A stretch of 64,000 bases of DNA from Clostridiaceae bacterium (GTDB taxonomy: Bacteria; Bacillota; Clostridia; Acetivibrionales; DUMC01): NCBI GenBank assembly GCA_012840075.1, contig DUMC01000019.1, positions 36,601 through 100,600 of the forward strand, given 5' to 3'. Position 1 is the first letter of the stretch; the number at the start of each line of letters is the position of its first letter. The notes under the pieces are model-generated. The model saw nothing but the letters and a program-made list of their open reading frames with translations. It had not been told where the DNA came from and searched no databases. The position numbers were made by a program, and so were the translations under genes. This document shows, piece by piece, positions 8,271-18,371 of this stretch.

Positions 8271-9557
8271 ATGAAGGTTAGTGTGGAGAAAAAAGAAAAA
8301 AACACAGTTAAATTGCAATTTGAAGTAGATGCCTCAAAATTTGAAGAAGGTATGGAAAAAGCGTACAGAAAGAATGCTAAAAAGTTTAACGTACCTGGAT
8401 TCAGAAAGGGAAAAGCACCTCGCAAAATAGTGGAAAGGTATTATGGAGAAGAGGTCTTATATGAAGATGCTTTTACTTATGTTTACGATGAAGTATACGA
8501 AAAGGCTATTAAAGAAAACAATATACAACCTGTGGACAGGCCGAGCATTGATATAGTTCAGATTGGCAGCGGGAAAGACCTTATTTTCACGGCTGAGGTG
8601 ACAGTAAAACCTGAAGTGGAATTGGGACAATACAAAGGTATAGAAGTAGAGAAAAAAGAAGTTGTTATTACTGATGAAGATGTGGAAAATGAGCTAAAAG
8701 AAATTGCAGAAAGAAATTCCAGATTTGTAACGGTTGAAGACAGACCGGTTCAAGAAGGGGATATGGTTATAATTAACTTCAAAGGCTACATTGACGGGGA
8801 ACCTTTTGAAGGCGGAGAAGGCAACAACTATCCATTGGTTATAGGTTCGGGACAATTTATTAAAGGATTTGAGGAGCAACTAATAGGTGTTGAGAAAAAC
8901 AAAGAAGTGGATGTAAACGTGACCTTCCCCGATGACTACGGTAATAAAGAAGTAGCAGGTAAATCTGCAGTATTTAAGGTAACGGTAAATGAAATAAAGA
9001 AAAAAGAGCTTCCGGTCATTGATGATGAATTTGCACAAGATGTAAGTGAATTCGATACCTTGGAAGAATACAAAGCTGATTTGAGGAAAAAGCTTATTGA
9101 AAGAGAAGAGCACAGAAATAGGCATGAACTTGAGGATAAGTTAATTGAGACTGTTGTTGAAAATGCAAAAATTGACATCCCTGAGGTAATGATTGACACA
9201 AGAATTAACGAGATACTTTATGAATTTGATTTAAGCCTTAGGTATAGAGGTATGGATCTTGAAAAATATTTGAAAGCTATAAATCAAAGCTTGGATGAAT
9301 TTAAGAAACAATTTACGGAAAGAGCTGAAAGAGAAGTAAGAACTCAACTGGTTTTTGAAAAAATAATGGAAGTAGAAGGAATAGACGCAGAAGAAAGCGA
9401 AATTGAGGAAGAAATAAAGAAATATGCGGAAAACGCTAAAAAAGACGTGGAAGAATTTAGGAAACAATTGAAAGAAGAAAATATAGAATATATTAAGAAC
9501 AGCATACGTGTCAGAAAGGTAATTGATTTATTAGTTAAAGAAGCTGTGATGAAATAA
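8271..9557 (+). CDS. tig: Trigger factor (ribosome-associated chaperone and prolyl isomerase)
   Basis: Binds ribosomal protein L23 at the exit tunnel and shields nascent chains. The 428-residue protein has the ribosome-binding signature PGFRKGKAPRKIV (about residues 42-54), an FKBP-type PPIase domain starting near EDRPVQEGDMVIINFKG (about 150-245), and a long helical C-terminal chaperone domain rich in Glu and Lys. ATG follows AGGAGGATAAAAAGAAC. clpP follows 60 bp downstream, the usual clostridial order tig-clpP-clpX-lonB. Confidence 0.97.
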   Translation: MKVSVEKKEKNTVKLQFEVDASKFEEGMEKAYRKNAKKFNVPGFRKGKAPRKIVERYYGEEVLYEDAFTYVYDEVYEKAIKENNIQPVDRPSIDIVQIGSGKDLIFTAEVTVKPEVELGQYKGIEVEKKEVVITDEDVENELKEIAERNSRFVTVEDRPVQEGDMVIINFKGYIDGEPFEGGEGNNYPLVIGSGQFIKGFEEQLIGVEKNKEVDVNVTFPDDYGNKEVAGKSAVFKVTVNEIKKKELPVIDDEFAQDVSEFDTLEEYKADLRKKLIEREEHRNRHELEDKLIETVVENAKIDIPEVMIDTRINEILYEFDLSLRYRGMDLEKYLKAINQSLDEFKKQFTERAEREVRTQLVFEKIMEVEGIDAEESEIEEEIKKYAENAKKDVEEFRKQLKEENIEYIKNSIRVRKVIDLLVKEAVMK

Positions 9558-9617
9558 GTTTATTTCACAAAAATAAGGGTAAGAATAAACAAATACTAAA
9601 AAGGAGGTATCATTAAT

Positions 9618-10205
9618 ATGAGCCTTGTGCCATATGTTATTGAACAAACAAGCCGTGGTGAGCGAGCTTATGATATTTTTTCAAGGCTTCTTAAGGACAG
9701 AATTATCGTATTAAGCGATGAGATAAATGATGTGACTGCTAGCCTAGTGGTAGCTCAGATGCTTTTCCTTGAGGCAGAAGACCCGGACAAAGACATCCAG
9801 CTTTATATTAACAGTCCAGGCGGCTCAGTTACTGCAGGTTTTGCCATATATGATACAATGAAATATGTTAAACCTGATGTACAGACAATCTGTGTAGGTA
9901 TGGCAGCCAGCATGGGAGCATTCCTGCTTGCGGCAGGTACAAAAGGCAAAAGATTTGCCTTACCTAACAGTGAAATTATGATTCATCAGCCTTTAGGAGG
10001 AGTAAGAGGTCAAGCCACTGACATAAAAATTCATGCTGACTGGCTGATGAGAACAAAGAGTAAAATAAACAGATTGCTTAGCGAAATGACGGGTCAACCT
10101 TTGGAAAAAATAGAGAGAGATGTAGAAAGAGACTTCTTTATGACAGCAGAGGAAGCAAAGAATTATGGAATTGTAGACCATGTAATGGAAAGAAGAAGAA
10201 CTTAA
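9618..10205 (+). CDS. clpP: ATP-dependent Clp protease proteolytic subunit ClpP
   Basis: Serine protease subunit that forms a 14-mer chamber fed by ClpX (or ClpC). The 195-residue protein has the catalytic Ser in [14 protein letters not shown] (about residue 98), His in MIHQPLGG (about 123) and an Asp about 50 residues later. Start ATG follows AAGGAGGTATCATTAAT, a near-perfect ribosome site. The clpX start lies 12 bp after its stop, so the two are co-transcribed. Confidence 0.98.
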   Translation: MSLVPYVIEQTSRGERAYDIFSRLLKDRIIVLSDEINDVTASLVVAQMLFLEAEDPDKDIQLYINSPGGSVTAGFAIYDTMKYVKPDVQTICVGMAASMGAFLLAAGTKGKRFALPNSEIMIHQPLGGVRGQATDIKIHADWLMRTKSKINRLLSEMTGQPLEKIERDVERDFFMTAEEAKNYGIVDHVMERRRT

Positions 10206-10217
10206 TGGGGTGGAGTA

Positions 10218-11516
10218 ATGGCAAGGTATGATGAAAAGAAACAATTAAAATGCTCTTTTTGCGGCAAGTCTCAGGATCAGGTCAGGAGACTTGTAGCAGG
10301 GCCGGGTGTTTATATCTGTGATGAATGTATTGAATTGTGCTCTGAAATAATAGAAGAAGAGTTTGAAGAAGTAAGTCTGGATGAGGAATACGATAGAGTG
10401 CCAAAGCCGAATGAAATAAAAGATTTCTTGGACCAATACGTGATTGGACAGGAAAAGGCTAAGAAAATTCTTTCAGTTGCGGTATATAACCATTATAAGC
10501 GCATTTATTCCGATGTCAAACCCGGCGACGTAGAATTGCAAAAGAGTAACATCCTTATGCTTGGACCTACAGGTTCAGGAAAAACCCTGCTTGCGCAAAC
10601 TCTTGCGAGAATGCTGAATGTACCGTTTGCAATTGCCGATGCAACGTCCTTGACAGAAGCAGGGTATGTAGGTGAAGATGTTGAAAATATACTGCTTAAA
10701 CTTATCCAAGCGGCTGATTATGATATTGAGAGAGCAGAAAGAGGAATAATTTACATTGATGAGGTAGATAAAATTGCAAGAAAGTCCGATAACCCTTCAA
10801 TAACGAGAGATGTAAGCGGTGAAGGTGTTCAACAGGCTTTGCTTAAAATACTTGAAGGGACTGTGGCAAACGTACCGCCACAAGGAGGAAGAAAGCATCC
10901 CCACCAGGAATTCTTGCAAATAGATACGACTAATATATTGTTTATTTGCGGTGGCGCTTTTGAAGGAATCGACAAGATAATCCAGGATAGAATTGGAAAG
11001 AAAACAATTGGCTTCGGGGCAAAAATTGAAAGCGCAAAAGAAAAGAAAATCGGCGAGATCCTGGATCATATAGCACCTCAGGATTTGTTAAAGTTCGGTT
11101 TAATACCTGAGCTTGTAGGCAGACTTCCAATTATTGTTACATTAGACGCCTTAGATAAACAAGCTCTTATAAGAATACTGACAGAGCCTAAGAATGCTTT
11201 GATAAAACAATATAAAAAATTACTGGAGATGGATGATACAGTGCTTGAATTTACTGATGAAGCAATAGAATGCATAGCTGATAAGGCTCTGGAAAGAAAC
11301 ACCGGAGCAAGAGGTCTGAGAGCAATTATTGAAGAAATCATGCTGGATGTGATGTACGAAGTTCCTTCAATGCCTAACGTTGAAAAATGCGTTGTCACAA
11401 AGGATACAGTTTTGAACAAAACAAAACCTGAGTTAATAATAAATGAAAACAAAAAATCCCTCAGAAAGCCAGGCACTAAAAAAGCCAAATTAAAAAGAGG
11501 AGAAATTGTAGGCTGA
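10218..11516 (+). CDS. clpX: ClpX, ATP-dependent unfoldase of the ClpXP protease
   Basis: AAA+ unfoldase that recognises tagged proteins, including those marked by tmRNA, and feeds them to ClpP. The 432-residue protein has an N-terminal C4 zinc finger (CSFCGK...CDECIELC, residues 12-41), Walker A GPTGSGKT near 116, Walker [10 protein letters not shown], and the LVGRLPI sensor region. The substrate pool may include peptides tagged by the ssrA RNA at 17988. ATG follows TGGGGTGGAGTA. Confidence 0.98.
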   Translation: MARYDEKKQLKCSFCGKSQDQVRRLVAGPGVYICDECIELCSEIIEEEFEEVSLDEEYDRVPKPNEIKDFLDQYVIGQEKAKKILSVAVYNHYKRIYSDVKPGDVELQKSNILMLGPTGSGKTLLAQTLARMLNVPFAIADATSLTEAGYVGEDVENILLKLIQAADYDIERAERGIIYIDEVDKIARKSDNPSITRDVSGEGVQQALLKILEGTVANVPPQGGRKHPHQEFLQIDTTNILFICGGAFEGIDKIIQDRIGKKTIGFGAKIESAKEKKIGEILDHIAPQDLLKFGLIPELVGRLPIIVTLDALDKQALIRILTEPKNALIKQYKKLLEMDDTVLEFTDEAIECIADKALERNTGARGLRAIIEEIMLDVMYEVPSMPNVEKCVVTKDTVLNKTKPELIINENKKSLRKPGTKKAKLKRGEIVG

Positions 11517-11580
11517 CAGGGACAAGAAAGATATGGAGGTTAACGGGAACAGGAAAGATAGATAGGGCAAGGACGATAGA
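11514..11580 (+). repeat. Stop-spanning repeat after clpX
   Basis: About three loose units of 23-27 nt, each with a GGGAACAGGAAAGAT-like core; the first contains the clpX TGA stop. Confidence 0.45.
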
Positions 11581-11587
11581 TATGTAG

Positions 11588-11628
11588 ACTCAAGCTTGAG
11601 ATATGAAGGCTCAAGCTTGAGTTTTTTT
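11588..11628 (+). terminator. Rho-independent terminator of the tig-clpP-clpX unit
   Basis: ACTCAAGCTTGAG (11588-11600), a 9-nt loop, CTCAAGCTTGAGT (11610-11622) and a T7 run. The stem arms are themselves palindromic (CTCAAGCTTGAG), so other pairings are possible. Confidence 0.85.
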
Positions 11629-11742
11629 GTTTTTAGGTATTTTTTGGTAATAAAATTTTAAATTTTTAGCAAAATAAGCATATGAAAAAAGGATAAATTT
11701 TTCTAATTAGTTAATACTATCAATATGGTTAAGTTCATTAAT

Positions 11743-11842
11743 TTGGAAACGGATATTTTAACTTGGCAGTGTAAATTTAATTTGGAAGCGGAAATTGGAG
11801 TTTGAAGCGAAACTTATGATTTGAAGACGGAAGTTTTGATTG
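11743..11842 (+). repeat. Degenerate 19-nt tandem repeat upstream of lonB
   Basis: Five or more units of about 19-20 nt, all beginning TTGGAAGCGGA or TTTGAAGCGAA (for example 11763, 11782, 11801, 11820). They fill most of the clpX-lonB spacer after the terminator. No function is evident. Confidence 0.6.
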
Positions 11843-11932
11843 AATGGATATGTTAAGTCAACGGATATTAAAGATAAAGAATTGCAAAGTATTACATTGA
11901 AGGAAAACAGCAAGTACTTTGGAGGGAATCAT

Positions 11933-13621
11933 ATGCTTATGAATACGTTTTTCATAATTCAATTCGTGTTTTCGGTAATAATCGGGATATATTTTTTAAA
12001 TCTTTTAAAAACCCAGAAGACCAGCAAATCAGCTATTGACAAGGAATCTAAAAAAGAGTTGGAAAAGCTGAGACAACTGAGAGAAATCAGGTTGACAGAA
12101 CCTTTAGCCGAAAAGACGAGACCGGCTACACTAGAAGAAATAGTCGGGCAGGAACAGGGGCTTAAAGCATTAAGAGCCGCTTTGTGCGGACCTAATCCTC
12201 AGCATGTCCTTATATATGGACCTCCAGGAGTAGGAAAGACTGCTGCAGCAAGAGTGATACTAGAAGAAGCAAAACAAACACCAATTTCTCCATTCAAATC
12301 AAATGCCAAATTTGTAGAAATTGATGCCACTACTTTAAGATTCGATGAAAGAGGCATTGCAGACCCACTTATCGGTTCTGTCCATGACCCTATTTATCAA
12401 GGAGCAGGTGCATATGGAGTTGCAGGAATACCTCAGCCTAAGCCCGGAGCGGTAACGAAAGCGCATGGAGGTATTCTTTTTATTGATGAAATCGGAGAAC
12501 TTCATCCCATTCAAATGAATAAATTGCTAAAGGTTCTGGAGGATAGAAAGGTATTTCTGGAAAGCTCATATTATAACTCAGAGGACACTAATATCCCTTC
12601 ACATATACACGACATATTCCAAAAAGGATTACCTGCAGATTTCAGGTTAGTAGGTGCAACTACAAGAAGTCCGGAAGAAATTCCGCCTGCACTTCGTTCC
12701 AGGTGTGTTGAAATATTTTTCAGACCATTATACCCGGAGGAAATTGAGAAAATAGCAAAAAATGCAGCAACAAAAGGCGGGTTTAGAATAGAGCCGGATG
12801 CCGTCCAGTTAGTTGCAAAATATGCACAGAACGGAAGAGATGCTGTCAATATCATACAAATGGCAGGCGGAATAGCACTAATAGAAAAAAGAAATACCAT
12901 TTTGATAAAAGATATTGAATGGGTAGTGGAGTTCGGTCGGTATAACCCTAGGATAGACAAAAAAGTTTGTGCTGCAGGACAAGTAGGTTGTATTAACGGA
13001 CTTGCTGTTTATGGTAATTCCATGGGCATGGTTATTGATATTGAAGTTTCAGCAATTAAAGCAGTAAACGGTAAAGGTTCCATAAAAGTAACCGGTATTG
13101 TTGAGGAAGAAGAAATGGAAGGAAGAGGACATAAAGTAAAAATGTCAAGTTCTGCTAAATCTTCTGTAGAGAATACCCTTACTGTTTTGAGAAGGTTCAT
13201 GGATATTGATTGGAGAGAATACGATATTCACCTGAATTTTCCGGGAGGAATACCAATAGACGGACCCTCAGCAGGAGTTGCAATAGCAGTAGCTTTATAT
13301 TCCGCAATTAAGAACATACCAATAAAGGGAGATATAGCAATGACAGGAGAACTGTCAATAAGAGGTAAAGTAAAACCTGTGGGCGGTGTAACGGCAAAAA
13401 TAGAAGCTGCAAAACTTGCAGGTGTAAAGAAAGTACTTATACCTAAAGATAACTGGCAGGAATCATACAGAAATATGGGACTGGATGTCATCCCTGTAGA
13501 AGACTTTTCGGAAATATTGGATATAGTATTCAACGAAGAAAGCAAAGAAATTGATGAAAAAGTAACTGCTAAAATAGTGATACAAACTCCTCCGAATATT
13601 ATTACCGTACCTGGGGCATGA
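11933..13621 (+). CDS. lonB: Membrane-anchored Lon-family protease LonB
   Basis: ATP-dependent protease; in Bacillus the homologue acts in the forespore during sporulation. From this start the 562-residue protein has an N-terminal transmembrane helix (residues 4-22), a AAA+ module with Walker A GPPGVGKT (about 97) and ILFIDEIGEL, and a Lon protease domain with the catalytic Ser in DGPSAGVA (about 446) and the Lys in KPVGGVTAKIEAAKLAG (about 485). The ATG at 11933 is chosen over an in-frame ATG at 11840 because TTTGGAGGGAATCAT lies directly before it. It follows tig-clpP-clpX but is separated by a terminator. Confidence 0.93.
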   Translation: MLMNTFFIIQFVFSVIIGIYFLNLLKTQKTSKSAIDKESKKELEKLRQLREIRLTEPLAEKTRPATLEEIVGQEQGLKALRAALCGPNPQHVLIYGPPGVGKTAAARVILEEAKQTPISPFKSNAKFVEIDATTLRFDERGIADPLIGSVHDPIYQGAGAYGVAGIPQPKPGAVTKAHGGILFIDEIGELHPIQMNKLLKVLEDRKVFLESSYYNSEDTNIPSHIHDIFQKGLPADFRLVGATTRSPEEIPPALRSRCVEIFFRPLYPEEIEKIAKNAATKGGFRIEPDAVQLVAKYAQNGRDAVNIIQMAGGIALIEKRNTILIKDIEWVVEFGRYNPRIDKKVCAAGQVGCINGLAVYGNSMGMVIDIEVSAIKAVNGKGSIKVTGIVEEEEMEGRGHKVKMSSSAKSSVENTLTVLRRFMDIDWREYDIHLNFPGGIPIDGPSAGVAIAVALYSAIKNIPIKGDIAMTGELSIRGKVKPVGGVTAKIEAAKLAGVKKVLIPKDNWQESYRNMGLDVIPVEDFSEILDIVFNEESKEIDEKVTAKIVIQTPPNIITVPGA

Positions 13622-13700
13622 AGAGTGAAACTTAAGGTCTTGGTGCATAAAAGAAAAAAAGCATGTTTTAGTTTATTTTGGTAGCTCTGTGTGATTTTAA

Positions 13701-13729
13701 TTGATGTAAAATAAATTAAATGGTAAAAT
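13701..13729 (+). promoter_or_regulatory. Probable promoter of tsaD
   Basis: TTGATG (13701-13706), 17 nt, TGG-TAAAAT (-10 at 13724-13729), 85 bp before the tsaD start. Confidence 0.5.
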
Positions 13730-13813
13730 ATGAATGGCAAAATACGAGTTTGTTCAATAGGAGTAAAACTAGAAAGCTAAAATTAAAAGGGATTTAGGGA
13801 GTAGATTAAGCTA

Positions 13814-14851
13814 ATGGCAAATAAAAATATCGAAGATATTATTATCCTTGGTATAGAAACCAGTTGCGATGAAACTTCTGCTGCAGTTGTAAAAAACGGG
13901 AGGGAAGTTTTATCAAATGTTATCTCATCCCAGGTGCCGGTACATCAAAAATACGGAGGAGTGGTTCCTGAAATAGCATCAAGGAAGCATGTGGAGCTGG
14001 TGTTGCCGGTTATAGACCAGGCTTTAAAGGAAGCCTGTATTGATTTGGAGAAAATTAATGCAATTGCCGTTACTTATGGTCCGGGTCTGATAGGGGCCTT
14101 GCTTGTTGGTGTTTCAGCAGCCAAAGCCTTAGCTGTTGCTTTGGACAAGCCTCTTGTGGGAGTGCATCATATTGAAGGCCATATTGCAGCAAATTATCTG
14201 CAGTATAAGGATCTAACACCACCTTTTATATGCCTGGTTGTATCAGGAGGCCACAGCCATGTAGTATTTGTTGAAGATTATTGTAAGTTTGAAGTTTTAG
14301 GAAGGACACGTGATGATGCCGCAGGAGAAGCTTTTGATAAAATTGCAAGGGTTTTGGATCTCGGTTACCCGGGAGGACCTTTAATAGATAAGTTATCTAA
14401 GGAAGGAAATGCAGAAGCAATAGAATTTCCAAGAGTATATTTTAATGATGGAAGCTTGGATTTCAGCTTTAGCGGACTTAAGACGGCAGTCATGAATTAT
14501 GTAAACTCAAAAATGCAGAAATCCGAAGAATGGTCTAAAGCAGATGTGGCAGCAAGTTTTCAAAAAGCGGTTGTGGATGTGCTTGTAAATAATGCTATTC
14601 GTGCAGCAAAAATGAAAAATATTAATAAAATTGCACTTGCAGGCGGGGTTGCATCAAATTCGCTGTTAAGGCAAGAAATGCTTAAAGCTGGTAAAGCTAA
14701 TGGCATCAGTATATATTATCCCAATCCTGTATTATGCACGGACAATGCAGCAATGATTGCATGCGGGGCTTATTATCATTATATAAGAGGGAATTATGCA
14801 GATTATACTTTAAGCCCTGTAGCTAATCTTGAATTGGAAAGTATCTGCTAA
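13814..14851 (+). CDS. tsaD: tRNA threonylcarbamoyladenosine synthase catalytic subunit TsaD
   Basis: Transfers the threonylcarbamoyl group to A37 of tRNA, together with TsaB and TsaE. The 345-residue protein begins [16 protein letters not shown] and has the metal-binding [10 protein letters not shown] (two His, about residues 118-122), GLIGALLVG, and the late SGGHSHV and [10 protein letters not shown] motifs. Full family length. It is split from tsaE-tsaB-rimI by 10 kb, which is common in clostridia. Its 3' end starts a threefold tandem repeat. Confidence 0.97.
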   Translation: MANKNIEDIIILGIETSCDETSAAVVKNGREVLSNVISSQVPVHQKYGGVVPEIASRKHVELVLPVIDQALKEACIDLEKINAIAVTYGPGLIGALLVGVSAAKALAVALDKPLVGVHHIEGHIAANYLQYKDLTPPFICLVVSGGHSHVVFVEDYCKFEVLGRTRDDAAGEAFDKIARVLDLGYPGGPLIDKLSKEGNAEAIEFPRVYFNDGSLDFSFSGLKTAVMNYVNSKMQKSEEWSKADVAASFQKAVVDVLVNNAIRAAKMKNINKIALAGGVASNSLLRQEMLKAGKANGISIYYPNPVLCTDNAAMIACGAYYHYIRGNYADYTLSPVANLELESIC

Positions 14852-14888
14852 ATTAAAGTATCTGTCAGCTTAAAGTATCTGCTAATTT
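14838..14888 (+). repeat. Three 17-nt tandem repeats containing the tsaD stop codon
   Basis: Units at 14838, 14855 and 14872, each beginning AAAGTATCTG. The first unit is the end of tsaD, with its TAA stop. The copies differ at a few positions only. Confidence 0.85.
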
Positions 14889-15399
14889 TAACAGGTAGCG
14901 TTAATATAATGTAGCATTAATATAATTTGAAGGATAGTATTGGTTAACAGTCCTGTGGATAACTTCAAATGGATAACTTCAAAATAATAATTGAAAAAGG
15001 TGGGTAACTTTAGATTTTAAATGAAGAATATTGTTGATAACATATAAAACTATCAACAAAAAAATTATATTTAAAGACTAAATGTTGCTGAAAATCTGTT
15101 ACTTTGTTTGAAAATGGATGAAAGAAATATTTTGTCGAGATTTAACCGAAACTTTGCGGAATGGGCTTAAACCCAGATGTGAGAAGGGTTTTAGGCTCAT
15201 TTCTTTATTTTTATAAAAAGTGAAAAAACTACAATAATCAACATGGCATGTGAATCATATGTTGAAAACTGACGAATTACAAAATGTTAATTATGTGTAT
15301 AAATCATTAAAACTATTCTGTATCAAGGGCAAAACCTGTGGATAACTTGTGGATTATGTGGACTAATATTGAAAATATCCACGTTTTCTGCCGATTCTA
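14852..15399 (+). promoter_or_regulatory. Spacer with DnaA-box-like cluster
   Basis: This gene-free spacer holds two perfect TGTGGATAA sequences (reverse complement TTATCCACA, the consensus DnaA box) at 14954-14962 and 15337-15345. Near matches are ATGGATAAC at about 14969, TGTGGATTA at 15349-15357 and a reversed ATATCCACG near 15376. An inverted pair GTTGATA / TATCAAC lies around 15033-15057. There is no dnaA or dnaN here, so it is not an ordinary oriC. Confidence 0.5.
15160..15212 (+). terminator. Probable Rho-independent terminator downstream of tsaD
   Basis: Imperfect stem AATGGGCTTAAACCC (15160-15174) with GGGTTTTAGGCTCATT (15186-15201), then a T-rich tail. Orientation of the tail fits plus-strand transcripts. 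Confidence 0.6.
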
Positions 15400-16050
15400 T
15401 TAACTTGTAATTTGTTCTAGATTTCGATTGTATTTAAGTTCATATTTATTTTTAGATTTTTCTTCATATTTTTGTTCAATTTTTTGCTCAAGTTTATGAT
15501 CCGGATTTTGCTTTGAATATTGGCATAAATTTTGCTTAAAGCTTTGCTTTGATTTTTGTCCTAAATTATTTTGTTCCAAATTCCATGTTTCAGTTTCGGA
15601 ACTCATTAATATTCTGCGTTCAGGTTTCATTAAGAATTTTGAACAAGCGCTTCTTTGTGTTCCGTCAAATCGTCTTACTGAGAAAAGTTTGCAAAATCCT
15701 ATTGAAGAGGAAGAACATGATTGATTGTTTTTCGAATCATTTTGTGAAATTTCATATGAAATATGACCTAAAGCTAAATGTTCAGCCTGTGTACGATTCT
15801 GTGTACGATTAACGGGTATACGATCAACACAGAAATTTACGCAATCTATGCATTTATAATTCATTTCTCTGAATGTTTTTAGATTTGGTATAAATTTATG
15901 ACGTATGCATACATAATCGGAAGATACAACCCCTTTATATTTGCATAGAATATCACCGGTTAAAGATATGGGTCTGCCTTTTATACAATTTCTACATGCT
16001 TTTGTATATTTCATATTGACAAACATCCCCTTCTGTATTATCTTAGCCAT
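15400..16050 (-). CDS. Cys-rich small-domain protein with a Gln/Lys-rich tail
   Basis: I recognise the first 75 residues as a small Cys-rich domain seen in clostridial hypothetical proteins: CRNCIKG, then LCKYKGVVSSDYVCIRHKF, then CIDCVNFC. The spaced CxxC pairs suggest metal binding, but no function is known. The remaining 120 or so residues are low complexity, with repeated KSKQ, EQKIEQKYEEK and similar words, and look like repeat-derived sequence. An in-frame ATG at 16014 (MKYTKACRNC) with AGAAGGGG upstream is a possible alternative start. It is transcribed against its neighbours. Confidence 0.6.
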   Translation of the reverse strand: MAKIIQKGMFVNMKYTKACRNCIKGRPISLTGDILCKYKGVVSSDYVCIRHKFIPNLKTFREMNYKCIDCVNFCVDRIPVNRTQNRTQAEHLALGHISYEISQNDSKNNQSCSSSSIGFCKLFSVRRFDGTQRSACSKFLMKPERRILMSSETETWNLEQNNLGQKSKQSFKQNLCQYSKQNPDHKLEQKIEQKYEEKSKNKYELKYNRNLEQITS

Positions 16051-16055
16051 GATAC

Positions 16056-16135
16056 CTTAACGTTGGTTTGTGTTACCGGCATTGATTCGTGATACCAATG
16101 TTGATTCGTTACAATAACGTTGGTTCATGGCGCCT
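16056..16135. repeat. Degenerate tandem repeat of about 20 nt
   Basis: Three to four loose copies of a TTGATTCGTGATACCAACG-like unit lie immediately upstream of the Cys-rich gene, around its probable promoter. Confidence 0.5.
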
Positions 16136-16282
16136 TAAACATGATTATATCATTATAAAATTTTGTGTGTACAAAATGGGAAATAATATGATTAAATAGA
16201 TTCTGCGTATTAAAAGCTTTAAGCTGGACGGAATAGTAAGATACGGAATAGTAAAAGATGTCAGGAAAGGAGGACAAATATA

Positions 16283-17278
16283 TTGAACAGTACAAGTACA
16301 CTGAACAATACACCGAATACATTGAGAGATATGAATATATTGAAAGATACGGAGGAAAATACAGAGAGACTTTACCATTATGAATCTATAAATGAATGTG
16401 GTTGTGCAGATGATTATGAGTACGCAGATGGATATATCGATCTTCACACACATTCCACAGCATCTGACGGAAGTATGACTCCTGCTGAACTAGTAAGGCA
16501 TGCAATCAATTCAGGACTAAAAGCAATTGCACTTACTGACCATGATACAATAGACGGGATTGAAAGTGTTCTTGACGAAGGTATGAAAAATAATTTTCTT
16601 GTCATACCCGGTGTGGAAATCAGTGCGGATTATAAAAAAGAACTTCATATTTTAGGTTATTTTAGCAAGAAAAACTATAAAAGAATCGGCAATATACTTG
16701 ATGTCTTAAAAAAATCAAGAGAACTGAGAAATGAAAAAACAGTTAAAAAACTAAATGAAATTGGTATAAATATTACAATGGAAGAAGTGAAAGAAAGAGC
16801 GGACGGCGGATTAATAGGAAGACCTCATATAGCCAGGACGATTGTGGAAAAAGGTTATGCTAACACAATAGGAGAAGCTTTCAATGAATATCTTGCATTT
16901 GGAAAAGTAGCATACTTTAAAAAAGAAAAACTCACACCTCAGCAGGGAATATGCGAAATCCTCAAGGCAGGAGGGGTTCCGGTACTGGCTCATCCGGTTT
17001 TGTTATATATGTCCAAACAGGAATTGGATGATTTTTTACGGGAGTTATGCTCCTATGGGTTGAAGGGGATAGAAGCTTTTTATGTTGATAATACCGAGGA
17101 AGACACAAAGACATTTCTTGCCTTGGCAGAAAAACATAATTTAATTGTTACCGGCGGCAGTGACTTTCATGGATCATTTAAACCAGATATAAAGATTGGT
17201 AAGGGTTATGGTGATCTTAAAGTGCCTTACAGAATTTTGGAAAATCTGGAAAAGCTGATATTGCAAGCAGAGTATTGA
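16283..17278 (+). CDS. PHP-domain phosphoesterase (YciV/TrpH family)
   Basis: Members of this family remove phosphate from 3',5'-nucleoside bisphosphates or trim RNA 5' ends; the exact substrate here is not shown by sequence. The 331-residue protein has a 50-residue Asn/Thr-rich N-terminal extension, then the metal ligands YIDLHTHSTASDG (His54, His56), ALTDHDTIDG, GVEISAD, VLAHPVLL and GSDFHGS. Start is TTG at 16283 with AAAGGAGGA 8 bases upstream. The stop overlaps the -35 of the smpB promoter. Confidence 0.88.
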   Translation: MNSTSTLNNTPNTLRDMNILKDTEENTERLYHYESINECGCADDYEYADGYIDLHTHSTASDGSMTPAELVRHAINSGLKAIALTDHDTIDGIESVLDEGMKNNFLVIPGVEISADYKKELHILGYFSKKNYKRIGNILDVLKKSRELRNEKTVKKLNEIGINITMEEVKERADGGLIGRPHIARTIVEKGYANTIGEAFNEYLAFGKVAYFKKEKLTPQQGICEILKAGGVPVLAHPVLLYMSKQELDDFLRELCSYGLKGIEAFYVDNTEEDTKTFLALAEKHNLIVTGGSDFHGSFKPDIKIGKGYGDLKVPYRILENLEKLILQAEY

Positions 17279-17302
17279 CAATATTTTTTTTAATGGTATA
17301 AT
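17275..17302 (+). promoter_or_regulatory. Strong promoter for smpB (and perhaps ssrA)
   Basis: Consensus TTGACA (17275-17280), 16 nt, and TATAAT (17297-17302) with an extended TGG. The -35 overlaps the stop codon of the preceding gene. The smpB start is about 210 bp downstream. Confidence 0.8.
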
Positions 17303-17512
17303 AGATGTGCGGTAATTGTGAGTTGCAGTGATAGTGATGGTTAAATTACTTTAGTCTAAGTGGTTTCAGCGGAAGATAACAAGAATATAATGAATTATGG
17401 AAGATGATAAGTTTTACATGCTGTATAAGCGGAACAACTAATCATTATCAGCCGTTTTATTATTGATTGTTTTAAGAGATGAGGTATCAGAAAATTTGGC
17501 AGGTAGAATGTG

Positions 17513-17971
17513 ATGGGAAAAGAAGAGATTAAAGTTATAGCACAAAATAAAAAAGCAAGACATGATTATTTTATAGAACAAACCTTTGAAGCAGGTATAG
17601 TATTAACAGGAACAGAAGTGAAGTCTATACGACAGGGAAAAGTCAACTTTAAGGATAGTTACGCAGGTATAAAAGACGGAGAGATTTTCGTTTACGGTAT
17701 GCACATAAGTCCGTATGAGAAGGGAAATATATTTAACGTAGATGCGGAAAGAGACAGAAAATTGCTAATGCACAAAAGAGAGATAAATAAACTGGCAGGA
17801 CTCATACAACAAAAGGGCTTGACAATTGTACCGTTACGATTATACTTTAAAAATGGCAAGGTTAAGTTGGAGATTGGTGTTGCAAGAGGTAAGAAGCTTT
17901 TTGACAAACGAAGCGATATAGCAGAGAGAGATGCAAACAGAGAAATTCAAAGAAGGTTGAAAAATTTATAG
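17513..17971 (+). CDS. smpB: SsrA-binding protein SmpB
   Basis: Binds tmRNA and takes it to stalled ribosomes in trans-translation. The 152-residue protein contains the family segments [25 protein letters not shown] and [16 protein letters not shown], and a basic C-terminal tail. ATG at 17513 is preferred (AGGTAG about 8 bases upstream); a GTG directly before it is possible. The tmRNA gene begins 16 bp after its stop. Confidence 0.97.
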   Translation: MGKEEIKVIAQNKKARHDYFIEQTFEAGIVLTGTEVKSIRQGKVNFKDSYAGIKDGEIFVYGMHISPYEKGNIFNVDAERDRKLLMHKREINKLAGLIQQKGLTIVPLRLYFKNGKVKLEIGVARGKKLFDKRSDIAERDANREIQRRLKNL

Positions 17972-17987
17972 ATGCATGTTTTAATAT

Positions 17988-18371
17988 GGGGGCGTGTTGG
18001 TTTCGACGGGGTCATTGAGGCTTGAGTAGCGGGTAGAGGATTCTCGTTGGCCTCTTTAAAAAACGAGAGTAAAAATAAGTGCTGAAAAAGATTACGCTTT
18101 AGCTGCTGCTTAATTTAAGCAGCTCGTCAGTCCCAGGTTGCTGCGCCTGGGGTTACTGGCGTCATCAAGTCAGCCCTTCGGCGTGGGAAGGTTAAACGCC
18201 GGAACTAGTCAGCCAAAGCTTTGAGGCTGGCCGGACTTTTATGAAGCTACCGGATTCAGTAGCCTGCCCTTGGGCGACTGATGAAGGGAATCACTAAAAC
18301 AGGGGCTGCACCCGGAGAAGCTCTTGTTGAAATGGCTTCGGACAGGGGTTCGACTCCCCTCGCCTCCACCA
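17988..18371 (+). ncRNA. ssrA: tmRNA (ssrA)
   Basis: One-piece transfer-messenger RNA. The 5' GGGGGCG (17988-17994) pairs with CGCCTCC before the encoded CCA at 18371. The tRNA-like part has the expected GGTTCGACTCC T-arm. The tag reading frame gives a peptide ending AEKDYALAAA followed by TAA (about 18081-18113), the usual LAA-type ClpXP degron. It follows smpB directly. The resume codon is taken as the GCT before GAA, which is a judgement. Confidence 0.96.

Noticed and set aside
14852..15399. DnaA-box cluster considered as the chromosomal origin
   Set aside because: No dnaA, dnaN, rpmH or gid/parAB genes nearby, and no clear AT-rich unwinding element pattern could be assigned.
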